A stretch of 64,000 nucleotides of DNA from positions 372,001 to 436,000 of the forward strand of contig NZ_BMEL01000002.1 in the NCBI RefSeq assembly GCF_014636475.1, in the 5' to 3' direction. Below the pieces are notes generated by a model. That model searched no databases, was not told the origin of the DNA, and saw only the letters and a program-made list of their open reading frames with translations. Below, piece after piece: positions 1 to 7,703 of the stretch (the stretch's first letter is position 1; every line of letters begins with the position of its first letter). The DNA is from Halobacillus andaensis. Lineage in GTDB: Bacteria; Bacillota; Bacilli; Bacillales; Halobacillaceae. Position numbers and translations under genes: made by a program.

Positions 1-284
1 TTCTCATTGAAGGGGTGGCTGCAGGTAGGACATGATCGGCTATTCATATAGTCGTGTATCGTGAGCTCGTGTTGGCAGCTGCCGCACAAGATGGCGTGTT
101 CACCTTGTTCTTCCTTAGGCCATTTTGTAGCGGAATGGTTGACCATTTCTTTGTGGCAGTAGTAGCAGGCATAGTAATTATTGCAGCAGTGAAATTTAAT
201 GGCGATAATATCCACTTCGCTATGGTAATGGGCACAGCGGGTTTGCGAATCGAGCTGAATGCCTTTAACTTTTGATGGGGTCAT
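1..284 (-). CDS. CHY zinc finger protein (3' end outside window)
   Basis: Read on the minus strand from an ATG at 284, preceded by an AGGAGG ribosome binding site, and open to the window edge, so the C-terminus is missing. The translation contains C-x-H-Y followed by a DIIAIKF-CC segment, then C-x2-C-H, a later CGSC pair and a CPTC pair. This spaced set of Cys and His residues is the pattern of the CHY zinc-finger family, small cytosolic zinc-binding proteins of uncertain function. The visible part is 94 residues and the family is usually slightly longer, so little is missing. The family call rests on the motif spacing; no role is inferred. Confidence 0.8.
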   Translation of the reverse strand, partial: MTPSKVKGIQLDSQTRCAHYHSEVDIIAIKFHCCNNYYACYYCHKEMVNHSATKWPKEEQGEHAILCGSCQHELTIHDYMNSRSCPTCSHPFNE

Positions 285-314
285 GGGTATTCCTCCTAAT
301 CGGTTCATGGGCCA

Positions 315-545
315 TTATGATACGCGCTTTTCTAAAGCTTGCGAAAAAATATAAGCCAGGATAGCGGATAGTAAAGAAATGAGGAAAGGCACCAATGATG
401 CTTGCCCAAAGTTCTCCGTTGAGGCAAGGGCGGTATTTACAGTGAAGTTCGTCTGATGATTCATTGTTAAGATCAACCCTGACGTGAGGTCTAAAATGAT
501 ATAAAGCAAGGAAAAGCTAATGAGAAAAGTTATGTATTTTTTCAT
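315..545 (-). CDS. Small two-helix membrane protein, hypothetical
   Basis: A 76-residue protein with an ATG preceded by AGAAAGGATC. It begins MKK and a hydrophobic segment (about residues 5-26), then a polar stretch, then a second hydrophobic segment (about residues 48-70), and ends with a short basic tail. This is the layout of a small two-pass membrane protein. I do not recognise a family. It lies in a run of minus-strand genes with the CHY zinc-finger gene downstream and a decayed membrane ORF upstream. Confidence 0.55.
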   Translation of the reverse strand: MKKYITFLISFSLLYIILDLTSGLILTMNHQTNFTVNTALASTENFGQASLVPFLISLLSAILAYIFSQALEKRVS

Positions 546-565
546 TTGATTGATCCTTTCTGCAG

Positions 566-823
566 TTATTTGGGTAAGTGTCTTTCTAGTCTTATGTAGG
601 AAAAACCTTTATAAGCTAATGGGATCACAGCAAGTACAAGAAGAAAAATTTTTAAACCTTCTGCAAGGAATGGCCAAATGGTGCAAAAGAATAAAGCTAG
701 GATAGAAATGAAATTCCCTGAAAAACCGTTGATAGGCTGGATACTTACTATGAATGTTTTTGCGCCTTTTAAATCTTTGGCATAACAGTCTTCATCTCTA
801 ACATGAATTTCTTTAAGGCATTT
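566..823 (-). pseudogene. Remnant of a membrane-protein gene
   Basis: On the minus strand an open frame without a usable start runs from a stop at 824-826 to TAA at 566-568. It encodes about 85 residues: a charged N-terminal part (KEIHVRDEDCYAKDLKG), then two hydrophobic stretches separated by a few residues, then a basic tail. There is no ATG or ribosome binding site at the upstream edge, and the gene-like reading begins right after a stop, so it looks like the 3' end of a broken gene. Alternatively it could be a real short gene with an unusual start. The family is unknown. Confidence 0.3.
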
Positions 824-839
824 CTAACAATGAACGGAT

Positions 840-1037
840 TTAGAAGTTGCGCTCATTCCTGTATACCTCTTTCATAGTTCTTTTACTGAATAAAGATGAG
901 ATAAGAAGAATCAGTCCGACTAAACCTATTCCAAATTCAATATAGTAGAAATCCCCGTCCCTAAGCAAGCGGATGATAAACTGTCCACCAAACAATCCTG
1001 TTAGCAGCAGTCCAAAGAATAATCCTGCATTTTTCAT
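840..1037 (-). CDS. Small membrane protein, hypothetical
   Basis: A 65-residue protein starting MKNAGLFFGLLL at the ATG at 1037, which has a strong AAGGAGGAGAG site in front. A longer reading from 1115 overlaps the upstream gene and lacks a ribosome binding site, so the short form is preferred. Two hydrophobic segments (about residues 5-23 and 33-52) flank a short acidic/polar loop, and the C-terminus is charged (FSKRTMKEVYRNERNF). It follows the DUF2332 gene by 25 nt and may be cotranscribed with it. No family recognised. Confidence 0.6.
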   Translation of the reverse strand: MKNAGLFFGLLLTGLFGGQFIIRLLRDGDFYYIEFGIGLVGLILLISSLFSKRTMKEVYRNERNF

Positions 1038-1062
1038 GATTCTCTCCTCCTTACTATCTTCT

Positions 1063-2082
1063 TTATTGGGTGATTTCCCAAGTAAACCACCTTCCATGGC
1101 CGTCTGTTTCTCCAACGACGTATTCCTCTCGCCCTTTATTTACGAATAAATCTAAATGAAGTTTCGTATCCGCGATATTATTGTACAAATGAACCACATT
1201 CCTTTCACGTCCAATCGCTTCTATGTGATCAAGTAGTTTTTCCTTTGCCGAGTCCTTCATTTGATTGGCTACATGGGTATGAAAAACACATAAAGTGGAG
1301 CCCTTAGGTATTTTACGTGCTATGGAAGGGAGCAGCTCAACACCATCTCCTTCAATTAGCTGCATCGGTGATTGCTTGACGGTTTCTGCTGTTTTTAAGA
1401 AAAGCTCTCTTCGTTCAGAATGCTCAGGCCAAATCAAAGCGTTCAGCCATGCCAAATCTTCTCGGTTATTCATATCGTTAATGTGCAGGTCGATGCCATA
1501 TCGGTCGTTGATGGGTGGAGCATGAAGTGGCAGTGTAGGTATGTTCTCTCCTTTAATAGTAGATCTTATATGAACGTTTGTTCTTCCATTTAGAATCATT
1601 CTCTCACTGTTATAGCTGTAATTATAGCGGTCCCAATTGAGTTGGAAGCCGGCGCTTGTTCCTATTTCTATTAGCGTGAGCGGCTGTTTGGTTTTTTGAT
1701 ATACATAGGAGAAACAAGGGTACAAATAAGCGCAGCGTCGCACTTCGTTCGTTTGCACGAGTTTTGTTTTTAAGAGCATCTTAATCTCTTTTTCATGAGC
1801 TCGACAGAAGTGTTTAAATGCTGGAAAAGCATCTTCTTCTGAAGGTTGAGCCATGATGCTGGGGTAATAGTTTCTTAATGGATGACTCCCCCCATTTAGT
1901 AAAAGACAGTGCACACTGGCTAAAAGTAAGTTTGCCGCAGGTTGTTCTTTTCTGGTGTAGGAGGCGAGAGATAGAATAAAGTGGTCCTTTGCGATTTGAG
2001 AAGACAAATAGCTATATAAAGGACTTGATCCACTTTTTGCTTCCTGAGAAAAATCTTTAAACGTTTTGACCAAGTGCTCCAT
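1063..2082 (-). CDS. DUF2332 family protein
   Basis: A roughly 339-residue cytosolic protein. The segment LTLIEIGTSAGFQLNWDRYNY, about 120 residues in, matches the conserved block of DUF2332, and it resembles the glycine-rich cofactor loop of Rossmann methyltransferases. Function is not established in the family. A GTG at 2091 would also be in frame, but the AGGTGG site is correctly spaced for the ATG at 2082, so that start is given. No signal peptide or membrane segment is visible. Confidence 0.75.
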   Translation of the reverse strand: MEHLVKTFKDFSQEAKSGSSPLYSYLSSQIAKDHFILSLASYTRKEQPAANLLLASVHCLLLNGGSHPLRNYYPSIMAQPSEEDAFPAFKHFCRAHEKEIKMLLKTKLVQTNEVRRCAYLYPCFSYVYQKTKQPLTLIEIGTSAGFQLNWDRYNYSYNSERMILNGRTNVHIRSTIKGENIPTLPLHAPPINDRYGIDLHINDMNNREDLAWLNALIWPEHSERRELFLKTAETVKQSPMQLIEGDGVELLPSIARKIPKGSTLCVFHTHVANQMKDSAKEKLLDHIEAIGRERNVVHLYNNIADTKLHLDLFVNKGREEYVVGETDGHGRWFTWEITQ

Positions 2083-2335
2083 TGTTTCCACCTCATTTTT
2101 AAATATGGAATTTTATACCTTAAGCGTAACAATAAGATCTAATAGGGGCTAGTATTTAATAAAATGTAGCCTATCGATATACCTTAAAGCGGCAGTTATG
2201 TGATAAAATATAGTTTTAGAGATGTGAAGATTATGTAGTGTTTTTGCGTTCTTTCTTCTCTTTGTACCTAATATATGGTTAAATAGATTGCGTTGAATGA
2301 TTTAACGTCCCTTAGAAAGGGGGAAGCGGGATCCA

Positions 2336-3493
2336 TTGAATTTTGAAGAACGATTTGATTGGAAGCTTTGTTTTATTCTATGTATGTTTATTACGATTAG
2401 CTGTGTGGCCTTATATAGTGCGCAGCAAAGTCCTCAATATAATGAAAACTTCATGCTTAAACAGCTTGTCTGGTTCGGAGTAGGCGGCGTCATTATCGGT
2501 ATTATGCTCTATTTTGAGCCTGATTTTTACAAAAAAATCAGCTGGCCTCTCTACATAGCAGGTCTTGTAGTGTTATTAGCGTTAGTTGTAGCACCAGCTT
2601 CTATTGCACCCGTTGTAAAAGGACAGAAAAGCTGGTTTATCTTACCAGGTCTTGGGTCTATTCAGCCTTCTGAATTTATGAAGGTTTTTACGATTCTTAT
2701 CTTAGCGAATGTGATCTCGAATCATCACGAAAAAGTAAGATCCGTAACGATTAAAGATGATTTCATACTTTTAGGAAAGATCGTAGGGTTGACGGCGCTT
2801 CCTTTGGTTTTGATTATGCAGCAGCCCGACTTAGGTACAGCGTTAGTCTTTTTAGCAATTATGGCCGGAATGACGTTGATATCAGGAGTCAGCTGGAAAA
2901 TTATCACCCCTATTTTTGGTTCGATTGCTGTAGCAGGGGTAGGAATCATATGGCTGGCGATCAAGTTTCCACAGTTATTAGATCAATACTTAGGTGTTAA
3001 GCAATACCAGCTCGGAAGGATCTATGCTTGGTTAAACCCTCAGCAATATGGTTCGTCTGAAGGGTTTCAACTGATTAGAGCGATGCGATCCATAGGGTCT
3101 GGTCAAATGTATGGAAAGGGGCTTGGAGAAAGAGAACTCTACCTGCCTGAAGCCCATACTGATTTTATCTTTAGTATTATTGGAGAAGAATATGGTTTCA
3201 TAGGAAGCTGTGTTGTCTTGTTAGCTTTCTTTTTGTTTATTTATCGTTTAACAACAATTGCGACTAGAGCTAATCATAAATTCAGTACGTATGTTATGGT
3301 AGGGCTCATTTGTATGGTTGCTTTTCACGTGTTTCAGAATATAGGCATGTCCATTCAACTATTGCCGATTACAGGGATTCCCCTTCCATACATTAGTTAT
3401 GGAGGAAGCTCACTGCTAGCTTTCTTAATCGCCATCGGGCTCGCCTTTTCGGTTTCCTATCACCATCGAACATTTATGTTTGGAGAAAATTAA
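2336..3493 (+). CDS. rodA: FtsW/RodA/SpoVE family peptidoglycan polymerase (RodA-like)
   Basis: A 385-residue integral membrane protein with about ten hydrophobic segments. It carries the SEDS-family signatures: QPSEFMK near residue 112, the QQPDLGT block near 162, an extracellular loop with a LGVKQYQLGRI segment, the EAHTDFIFS-GEE block near 275, and LPITGIPLPYISYGGSS near 345. SEDS proteins polymerise lipid II glycan strands with a class B penicillin-binding protein; RodA acts in side-wall elongation. Length and the absence of a long N-terminal tail favour RodA over FtsW, but a SpoVE-like or duplicate FtsW role cannot be excluded. The start is a TTG after AGGGGGAAG. A hairpin follows the stop. 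Confidence 0.85.
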   Translation: MNFEERFDWKLCFILCMFITISCVALYSAQQSPQYNENFMLKQLVWFGVGGVIIGIMLYFEPDFYKKISWPLYIAGLVVLLALVVAPASIAPVVKGQKSWFILPGLGSIQPSEFMKVFTILILANVISNHHEKVRSVTIKDDFILLGKIVGLTALPLVLIMQQPDLGTALVFLAIMAGMTLISGVSWKIITPIFGSIAVAGVGIIWLAIKFPQLLDQYLGVKQYQLGRIYAWLNPQQYGSSEGFQLIRAMRSIGSGQMYGKGLGERELYLPEAHTDFIFSIIGEEYGFIGSCVVLLAFFLFIYRLTTIATRANHKFSTYVMVGLICMVAFHVFQNIGMSIQLLPITGIPLPYISYGGSSLLAFLIAIGLAFSVSYHHRTFMFGEN

Positions 3494-3510
3494 AAAACGA
3501 TATTCATCCA

Positions 3511-3554
3511 AGAAAGACCCGAACCATTCATTCGAATTGGATCGGGTCTTTCTG
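3511..3554 (+). terminator. Hairpin after the rodA-like gene
   Basis: A 12-bp inverted repeat (AGAAAGACCCGA / TCGGGTCTTTCT) begins 18 nt after the stop codon and is followed by a modest T-rich tail. It is a likely Rho-independent terminator. Confidence 0.65.
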
Positions 3555-3633
3555 TATTTAGCAGTCACCCCTTCGTCAACATCCTTCGCTTTTAAGCGGG
3601 TACGGGCCTCAGACTTCTCGGAAAGCAAAGACC

Positions 3634-3702
3634 GCGTTCCTGTGGGGTCTTTGGACTCGTGCTGTTCTCGCAGGAGTCTTCGCATGTTGACTACGCTGCA
3701 TG
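3634..3702. repeat. GC-rich dispersed intergenic repeat, family B copy 1
   Basis: A GC-rich segment in AT-rich intergenic DNA containing TCCTGTGGGGTCTTTGG and CTCGCAGGAGTC as imperfect inverted ends. Its reverse complement resembles the segment at 58992-59072, which has CTCCTGCGGGA and CCCCGCAGG in the same arrangement. Similar blocks lie at 22480-22690 and 60553-60645. The 805 bases from 3494 to 4298 contain no gene I can support; they hold the rodA terminator, this repeat, a family A repeat, a second terminator and the promoter region of the next operon. Confidence 0.55.
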
Positions 3703-3769
3703 GTACTCATTTTTGAATGATCGTTAATTATTTGTCTTTTCAGATGACAATTATCGCTTTGACCCAGCC

Positions 3770-3960
3770 CTTCAGCTTGTAGAAAAACTTTTTTCGCAGA
3801 ACTAAGAGGGAAGGGGATTAAGAAACGATTCCCTTTCCATAGCCCCACAGAACATGCCGAATGTAAATGAACTACCTTTTTATAATCTCCACGGGCATGA
3901 TCAGCCATCTGGGGTCACACCTTATTCGTATCTCACTAGAACAAGTGACGGCAAGGCTTT
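3770..3960. repeat. Dispersed intergenic repeat, family A copy 1
   Basis: Starts TTCAGCTTGTAGAAAAACTT, passes a hairpin-like block ending GAAACGATTCCCTTTCC, and ends with GGGGTCACACCTTATTCG followed by TATCTC. The first and middle modules recur at 12254, 58731 and 63619. The last module recurs almost exactly near 58880. Short open frames here are not gene-like. Confidence 0.6.
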
Positions 3961-4028
3961 CCTTTTCTCCATACGAACCGAGTGATACTTTGTCTTCAAC
4001 CTCCATCCAAGCTTTCTTGACAGCCTGA

Positions 4029-4065
4029 GTGCGTTTATCTCTTTGGAGAGAAACGCACTTTTTTG
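4029..4065 (+). terminator. Terminator-like hairpin within the repeat region
   Basis: AGTGCGTTT and AAACGCACT form a stem followed by TTTTTTG. It is preceded by GACAGCCTGAG, which also precedes a small hairpin near 59170. No plus-strand gene lies upstream, so this is either part of the repeat cassette or a barrier against read-through into the doeA operon. Confidence 0.5.
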
Positions 4066-4270
4066 TGTGCAAATTAAACCATGCCCTATTCAGCTGAAGC
4101 GAGGTATCCCCCTGCCCTGTTTCTCCAACACTCTTCTATGTACGACATGAAAGAACTGAGTCGATTGCTGTCTAATAAAATTTCTGTATAAAAAAACATC
4201 ATAAAATTTCATACAATTTTTACATTACATAACAAAAACCCAATGAATACAATGAATATATAATATATTA

Positions 4271-4285
4271 AATATTCAGATAATA
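4271..4285. promoter_or_regulatory. Candidate CodY box upstream of doeA-like operon
   Basis: The 15-mer AATATTCAGATAATA matches the CodY consensus AATTTTCWGAAAATT at 12 of 15 positions. It lies directly in front of the ribosome binding site of the first gene of the catabolic operon. CodY commonly represses nitrogen- and amino-acid-yielding catabolism. The surrounding DNA is very AT-rich, so a chance match is possible. Confidence 0.35.
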
Positions 4286-4298
4286 GGGGGGATAGTTT

Positions 4299-5513
4299 AT
4301 GGTGCTTCCATTTGATATTTTAGAATATCATCAACGAATTAAGGGGACAAAGGAGCGCATGGCTGAGAAGGGAATTGATGTGCTTCTGATTACGGATCCA
4401 GCGAATATGAATTATTTATCTGGATATGATGCTTGGTCCTTTTATGTTCATCAAATGCTTGTCGTTATCATTGATGAGCCGCAGCCGATTTGGATTGGAC
4501 GCTATCAAGATGCAAATGGGGCGCGGGCGACAACATGGATTTATGAAGAAAATGTGATCGCTTACCCTGACTATTATGTTCATTCAGACACCTACCACCC
4601 CATGGATTTTATTGCTGAAATTCTTACACAAATCGGGCAAGGACGAAGAAGTATTGGAGTAGAGATGGATCATTACTATTTTACAGGTATGGCCCTAGAA
4701 CGGTTGAAAAAAGGCATGCCAAATGCTCAATTTAAGGATGCCTCCCTGCTAGTAAACCGAGTAAGAATGGTGAAATCAGATCAGGAAATCGAATATATGA
4801 ACCGTGCTGCAACAATTGCCGATTTAGCGATGACTAGAGGCGTTGAAAGTATATGTGCCGGACGAAGGGAATGTGATACGGCTGCGGAGATTTACTATCA
4901 GTTGATCAAAGGGACCCCTGAGCATGGCGGAGAATATCCAGCGATCGTTCCGCTGCTGCCAACAGGGGATCATACCTCCATTCCTCATCTTACATGGTCG
5001 GACCGCCCGTTTGTAGATGGAAGTCCAGTCATAGTGGAGCTAGCAGGTTGTTATAAACGCTATCATGTGCCTCTAGCAAGAACGGTGGCGATTGGTGAAC
5101 CGAGCCAAAAACTAGAATTCCTGGCACCTGTGGTACTCGAGGGAATTCAAAATGTTTTAGAAGCGGCAAAGCCTGGAATGACGTGTAGTGATCTTGAGGC
5201 TATATGGGCGAAGAGTATTAAAAAGTACGGTTTTGAAAAAGAATCGAGGCTGGGATACTCCGTAGGCCTTAACTATCCGCCAGATTGGGGAGAGCATACA
5301 GCGAGTATAAGAAAAGGCGATATGACAGTACTTCAGCCGAATATGACATTCCATTTAATTCCGGGTTTGTGGTTTGATTATGACGGAATTGAAATTAGCG
5401 AAACATTTCGTGTAACAGAAAAAGGGTGTGAACGTTTTACCACTTATCCTCAAGAACTTATTGTGAAGCGTGAATCATCGATTCTTTTAAATAGCAGCGA
5501 TCAAATCAGCTAA
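4299..5513 (+). CDS. doeA: Ectoine hydrolase DoeA/EutD-like (M24 fold)
   Basis: A 404-residue M24 (aminopeptidase P/creatinase fold) protein. DoeA/EutD opens the ectoine ring to N-acetyl-2,4-diaminobutyrate. The N-terminal segment ANMNYLSGYDAWSFYVHQ (about residues 35-52) resembles that subgroup. The positions that bind metal in true M24 peptidases are changed: VIVELAG has Glu247 where an Asp is expected, and YHVPLARTV has His256 where the second Asp is expected. This fits the metal-independent ectoine hydrolases, which from memory work through a conserved glutamate. A clear GGGGGG site precedes the ATG. It heads a run of six closely spaced genes. A creatinase or other amidinohydrolase-like activity is the alternative. 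Confidence 0.75.
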   Translation: MVLPFDILEYHQRIKGTKERMAEKGIDVLLITDPANMNYLSGYDAWSFYVHQMLVVIIDEPQPIWIGRYQDANGARATTWIYEENVIAYPDYYVHSDTYHPMDFIAEILTQIGQGRRSIGVEMDHYYFTGMALERLKKGMPNAQFKDASLLVNRVRMVKSDQEIEYMNRAATIADLAMTRGVESICAGRRECDTAAEIYYQLIKGTPEHGGEYPAIVPLLPTGDHTSIPHLTWSDRPFVDGSPVIVELAGCYKRYHVPLARTVAIGEPSQKLEFLAPVVLEGIQNVLEAAKPGMTCSDLEAIWAKSIKKYGFEKESRLGYSVGLNYPPDWGEHTASIRKGDMTVLQPNMTFHLIPGLWFDYDGIEISETFRVTEKGCERFTTYPQELIVKRESSILLNSSDQIS

Positions 5514-5517
5514 GGGG

Positions 5518-6501
5518 GTGGGGACGATTCGTTTATATAAGCGAGATCGAATAGATCGAGTGATTCGACTAGATACAAATTTGATTAATGAAGTAGAGGG
5601 CGCCTTTACTGATTTAACGACGAAGCAAGTCATGATGCCGCCTATTATGCGAATCGATGTGCCCCAAAATAACGGGGAAGTTGATATTAAATCCGCTTAT
5701 ATTGAGGGGTTGGACAGTTTCGCGGTAAAACTTTCCTCTGGTTTTTTTGATAATCCAAAGCGAGGTCTTCCAAGTGCGAATGGCATGATGATTTTGTTAA
5801 GTGCTGTTACAGGAGAGCCTCTGGCTATTTTTGCAGATAACGGGCTTTTAACAGACTTACGGACAGCTGCTGCGGGAGCTGTAGCTGCCCGATCCTTAAG
5901 TCGAGAAGACAGTAGAGTAGCAGGCGTGATTGGTACAGGTTCTCAAGCTCGATACCAAATCGAGGCTCTTATGAATGTACGTGATATTCAAAAGGTTTAT
6001 GTATACGGGCGTTCAATAGAAAAAGCCGACCAATATAAAAGGGATATAGAAAGTCGATTTACTATCCCTGTAGAAGTAAAACAAACGGCTAAGGAAGTCG
6101 TGCAGGGGAGTGATCTGGTGATTACAACCACCCCTGCGACGGACCCTGTCATCCACCAGGATTGGATTCATCCGGGTTTGCATATAACGGCGATGGGATC
6201 CGATGCTGAGCATAAACAGGAGCTTGACGCCAAAGTACTAGAAGCAGCCGACCTGTTTGTATGTGATGTAGTGGAGCAGTCGCTGCGCCTTGGAGAGTTA
6301 AGATCTTGTGCAAACGACCAAGTGAGAAGTTCGGCCATTGAGCTTGGTGAGATCACGAGTGAAAGAAAGAATGGACGCAGTGACCCTAATCAAATTACAA
6401 TCTGCGATTTGACGGGTACAGGAGCCCAAGATACTGCGATTGCGCGTTACGTTTATCAATTATTGGATACTAAGGAGGACGAAGGTCATGAAAGAAGCTA
6501 A
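5518..6501 (+). CDS. Ornithine cyclodeaminase/mu-crystallin family protein (EutC-like)
   Basis: A 327-residue protein with the family hallmarks: IEGLDSFAVKLSSGFFDNP near residue 64, the NGLLTDLRTAAAGAVAARSL block near 112, and a Rossmann loop GVIGTGSQARYQIEAL near 138. Family members are NAD(P)-dependent cyclodeaminases, imine reductases or amino-acid dehydrogenases. EutC, of this family, accompanies ectoine hydrolases in proteobacterial hydroxyectoine clusters. It starts four bases after doeA, and the likely GTG start overlaps a GGGGG site, so the exact start is uncertain. The coupling suggests it acts on a diaminobutyrate-derived imine; that is inference. Confidence 0.7.
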   Translation: MGTIRLYKRDRIDRVIRLDTNLINEVEGAFTDLTTKQVMMPPIMRIDVPQNNGEVDIKSAYIEGLDSFAVKLSSGFFDNPKRGLPSANGMMILLSAVTGEPLAIFADNGLLTDLRTAAAGAVAARSLSREDSRVAGVIGTGSQARYQIEALMNVRDIQKVYVYGRSIEKADQYKRDIESRFTIPVEVKQTAKEVVQGSDLVITTTPATDPVIHQDWIHPGLHITAMGSDAEHKQELDAKVLEAADLFVCDVVEQSLRLGELRSCANDQVRSSAIELGEITSERKNGRSDPNQITICDLTGTGAQDTAIARYVYQLLDTKEDEGHERS

Positions 6502-7687
6502 ATTTGGTACAAAATCAATTTGGGCAGGGGAAAAGGATTCACTAGCTTTTGGAGCAACGCAGGTGCCGGTGGTGCATAGTGTTTCCTTTGGCTACGATGA
6601 CATGGACGACTGGTATGAGGTAGCTATTGGCAACAAAAAAGGTCACATCTACGGCCGCAATACCAACCCTACGGTTGAAGCCTTTGAAGAGAAAATTCGT
6701 ATTCTTGAAGGAGCTGAAGCTGCGACTAGCTTTTCAACAGGTATGGCAGCCATTAGTAATACGCTTGGAACATTGCTGCATCCTGGAGACAGAATTGTAT
6801 CTATTAAAGACACGTATGGCGGAACGAATAAAATTTTCACTGAGTTTCTTCCTCAGCTGAATATAGATGTGATGCTTTGTGATACAGGCGATCACGAGGC
6901 CATTGAACAGGAAATTGAAAAAGGCTGTAAAGTGCTCTATCTAGAAAGCCCAACGAATCCAACCGTGAAAATTACGGATATTAAAAGAATGGCTCAAGCA
7001 GGTAAAGCCGTAGGAGCAACGGTGATTGTTGATAATACGTTTGCGACGCCAGTCAACCAAAACCCGATTGAACTTGGTGTAGATCTAGTCATTCATAGTG
7101 CCACTAAGTTTCTCGGAGGTCATGCAGATGCGCTGGGTGGAGCAGTATGCGGCAGTAAGGAATTAGTTGAAAAAATATACCACTATCGTGAAATTAACGG
7201 AGCTACGTTAGACCCTATGGCTGCTTACCTTTTATTAAGAGGAATGAAAACGTTGAAGCTGCGCATTGATAAACAAAACCAAAATGCGCAAGAGATCGCT
7301 GAGTTCTTAAAGCAATTTGAGGTAGTAGAGGATGTCTATTACCCTGGGTTAGCCGAACATGCTGGCCATGACATTGCGAAACAACAAATGAAAGGCTTTG
7401 GAGGAATGTTAAGCTTTGCTGTTAAAGGAGGCGTTGATACCGTCCGTCACTTACTTCCTAAGCTGAAGTACGCAAACCGTGCAGCGAACCTGGGCAGCGT
7501 AGAAACAGTTGTTGGACCTGCGCGTACCACAAGTCACGTGGAATGTACGCCTGCAGAACGTGCAGCAATGGGAATTCCAGAAGGGTTAATCCGTTACTCA
7601 GCTGGAATTGAGGATATAGAGGATTTAAAGCAAGATCTGGAGCAAGCTTTTCAAGCTCTGCCAAGGGATTTGGCAGTTCAAAGCTAA
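6488..7687 (+). CDS. Cys/Met metabolism PLP-dependent enzyme (gamma-lyase/synthase type)
   Basis: A 399-residue fold-type I PLP enzyme of the cystathionine gamma-synthase/gamma-lyase/methionine gamma-lyase family. Visible features are the RNTNPT motif (about 57-62), FSTGMAA (82-88), VDNTFATP (181-188) and the PLP lysine in SATKFLGGHAD (Lys207). The ATG at 6488 follows AAGGAGGACGAAGGTC and overlaps the end of the previous gene by 14 nt; a longer reading from 6440 has no ribosome binding site. Family members catalyse gamma-elimination or gamma-replacement on C4 amino acids. Its place suggests a diaminobutyrate- or homoserine-like substrate, in contrast to the transaminase DoeD or the fold-type II EutB of known clusters. 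Real sulfur-amino-acid metabolism is the alternative. Confidence 0.8.
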   Translation: MKEAKFGTKSIWAGEKDSLAFGATQVPVVHSVSFGYDDMDDWYEVAIGNKKGHIYGRNTNPTVEAFEEKIRILEGAEAATSFSTGMAAISNTLGTLLHPGDRIVSIKDTYGGTNKIFTEFLPQLNIDVMLCDTGDHEAIEQEIEKGCKVLYLESPTNPTVKITDIKRMAQAGKAVGATVIVDNTFATPVNQNPIELGVDLVIHSATKFLGGHADALGGAVCGSKELVEKIYHYREINGATLDPMAAYLLLRGMKTLKLRIDKQNQNAQEIAEFLKQFEVVEDVYYPGLAEHAGHDIAKQQMKGFGGMLSFAVKGGVDTVRHLLPKLKYANRAANLGSVETVVGPARTTSHVECTPAERAAMGIPEGLIRYSAGIEDIEDLKQDLEQAFQALPRDLAVQS

Positions 7688-7703
7688 ATTGAGGCGGGTT
7701 TAG

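Noticed and set aside
3425-4072. Several short ORFs in the gap after the rodA-like gene
   Set aside because: They follow the repeats and terminators, lack ribosome binding sites, and are not conserved-looking.
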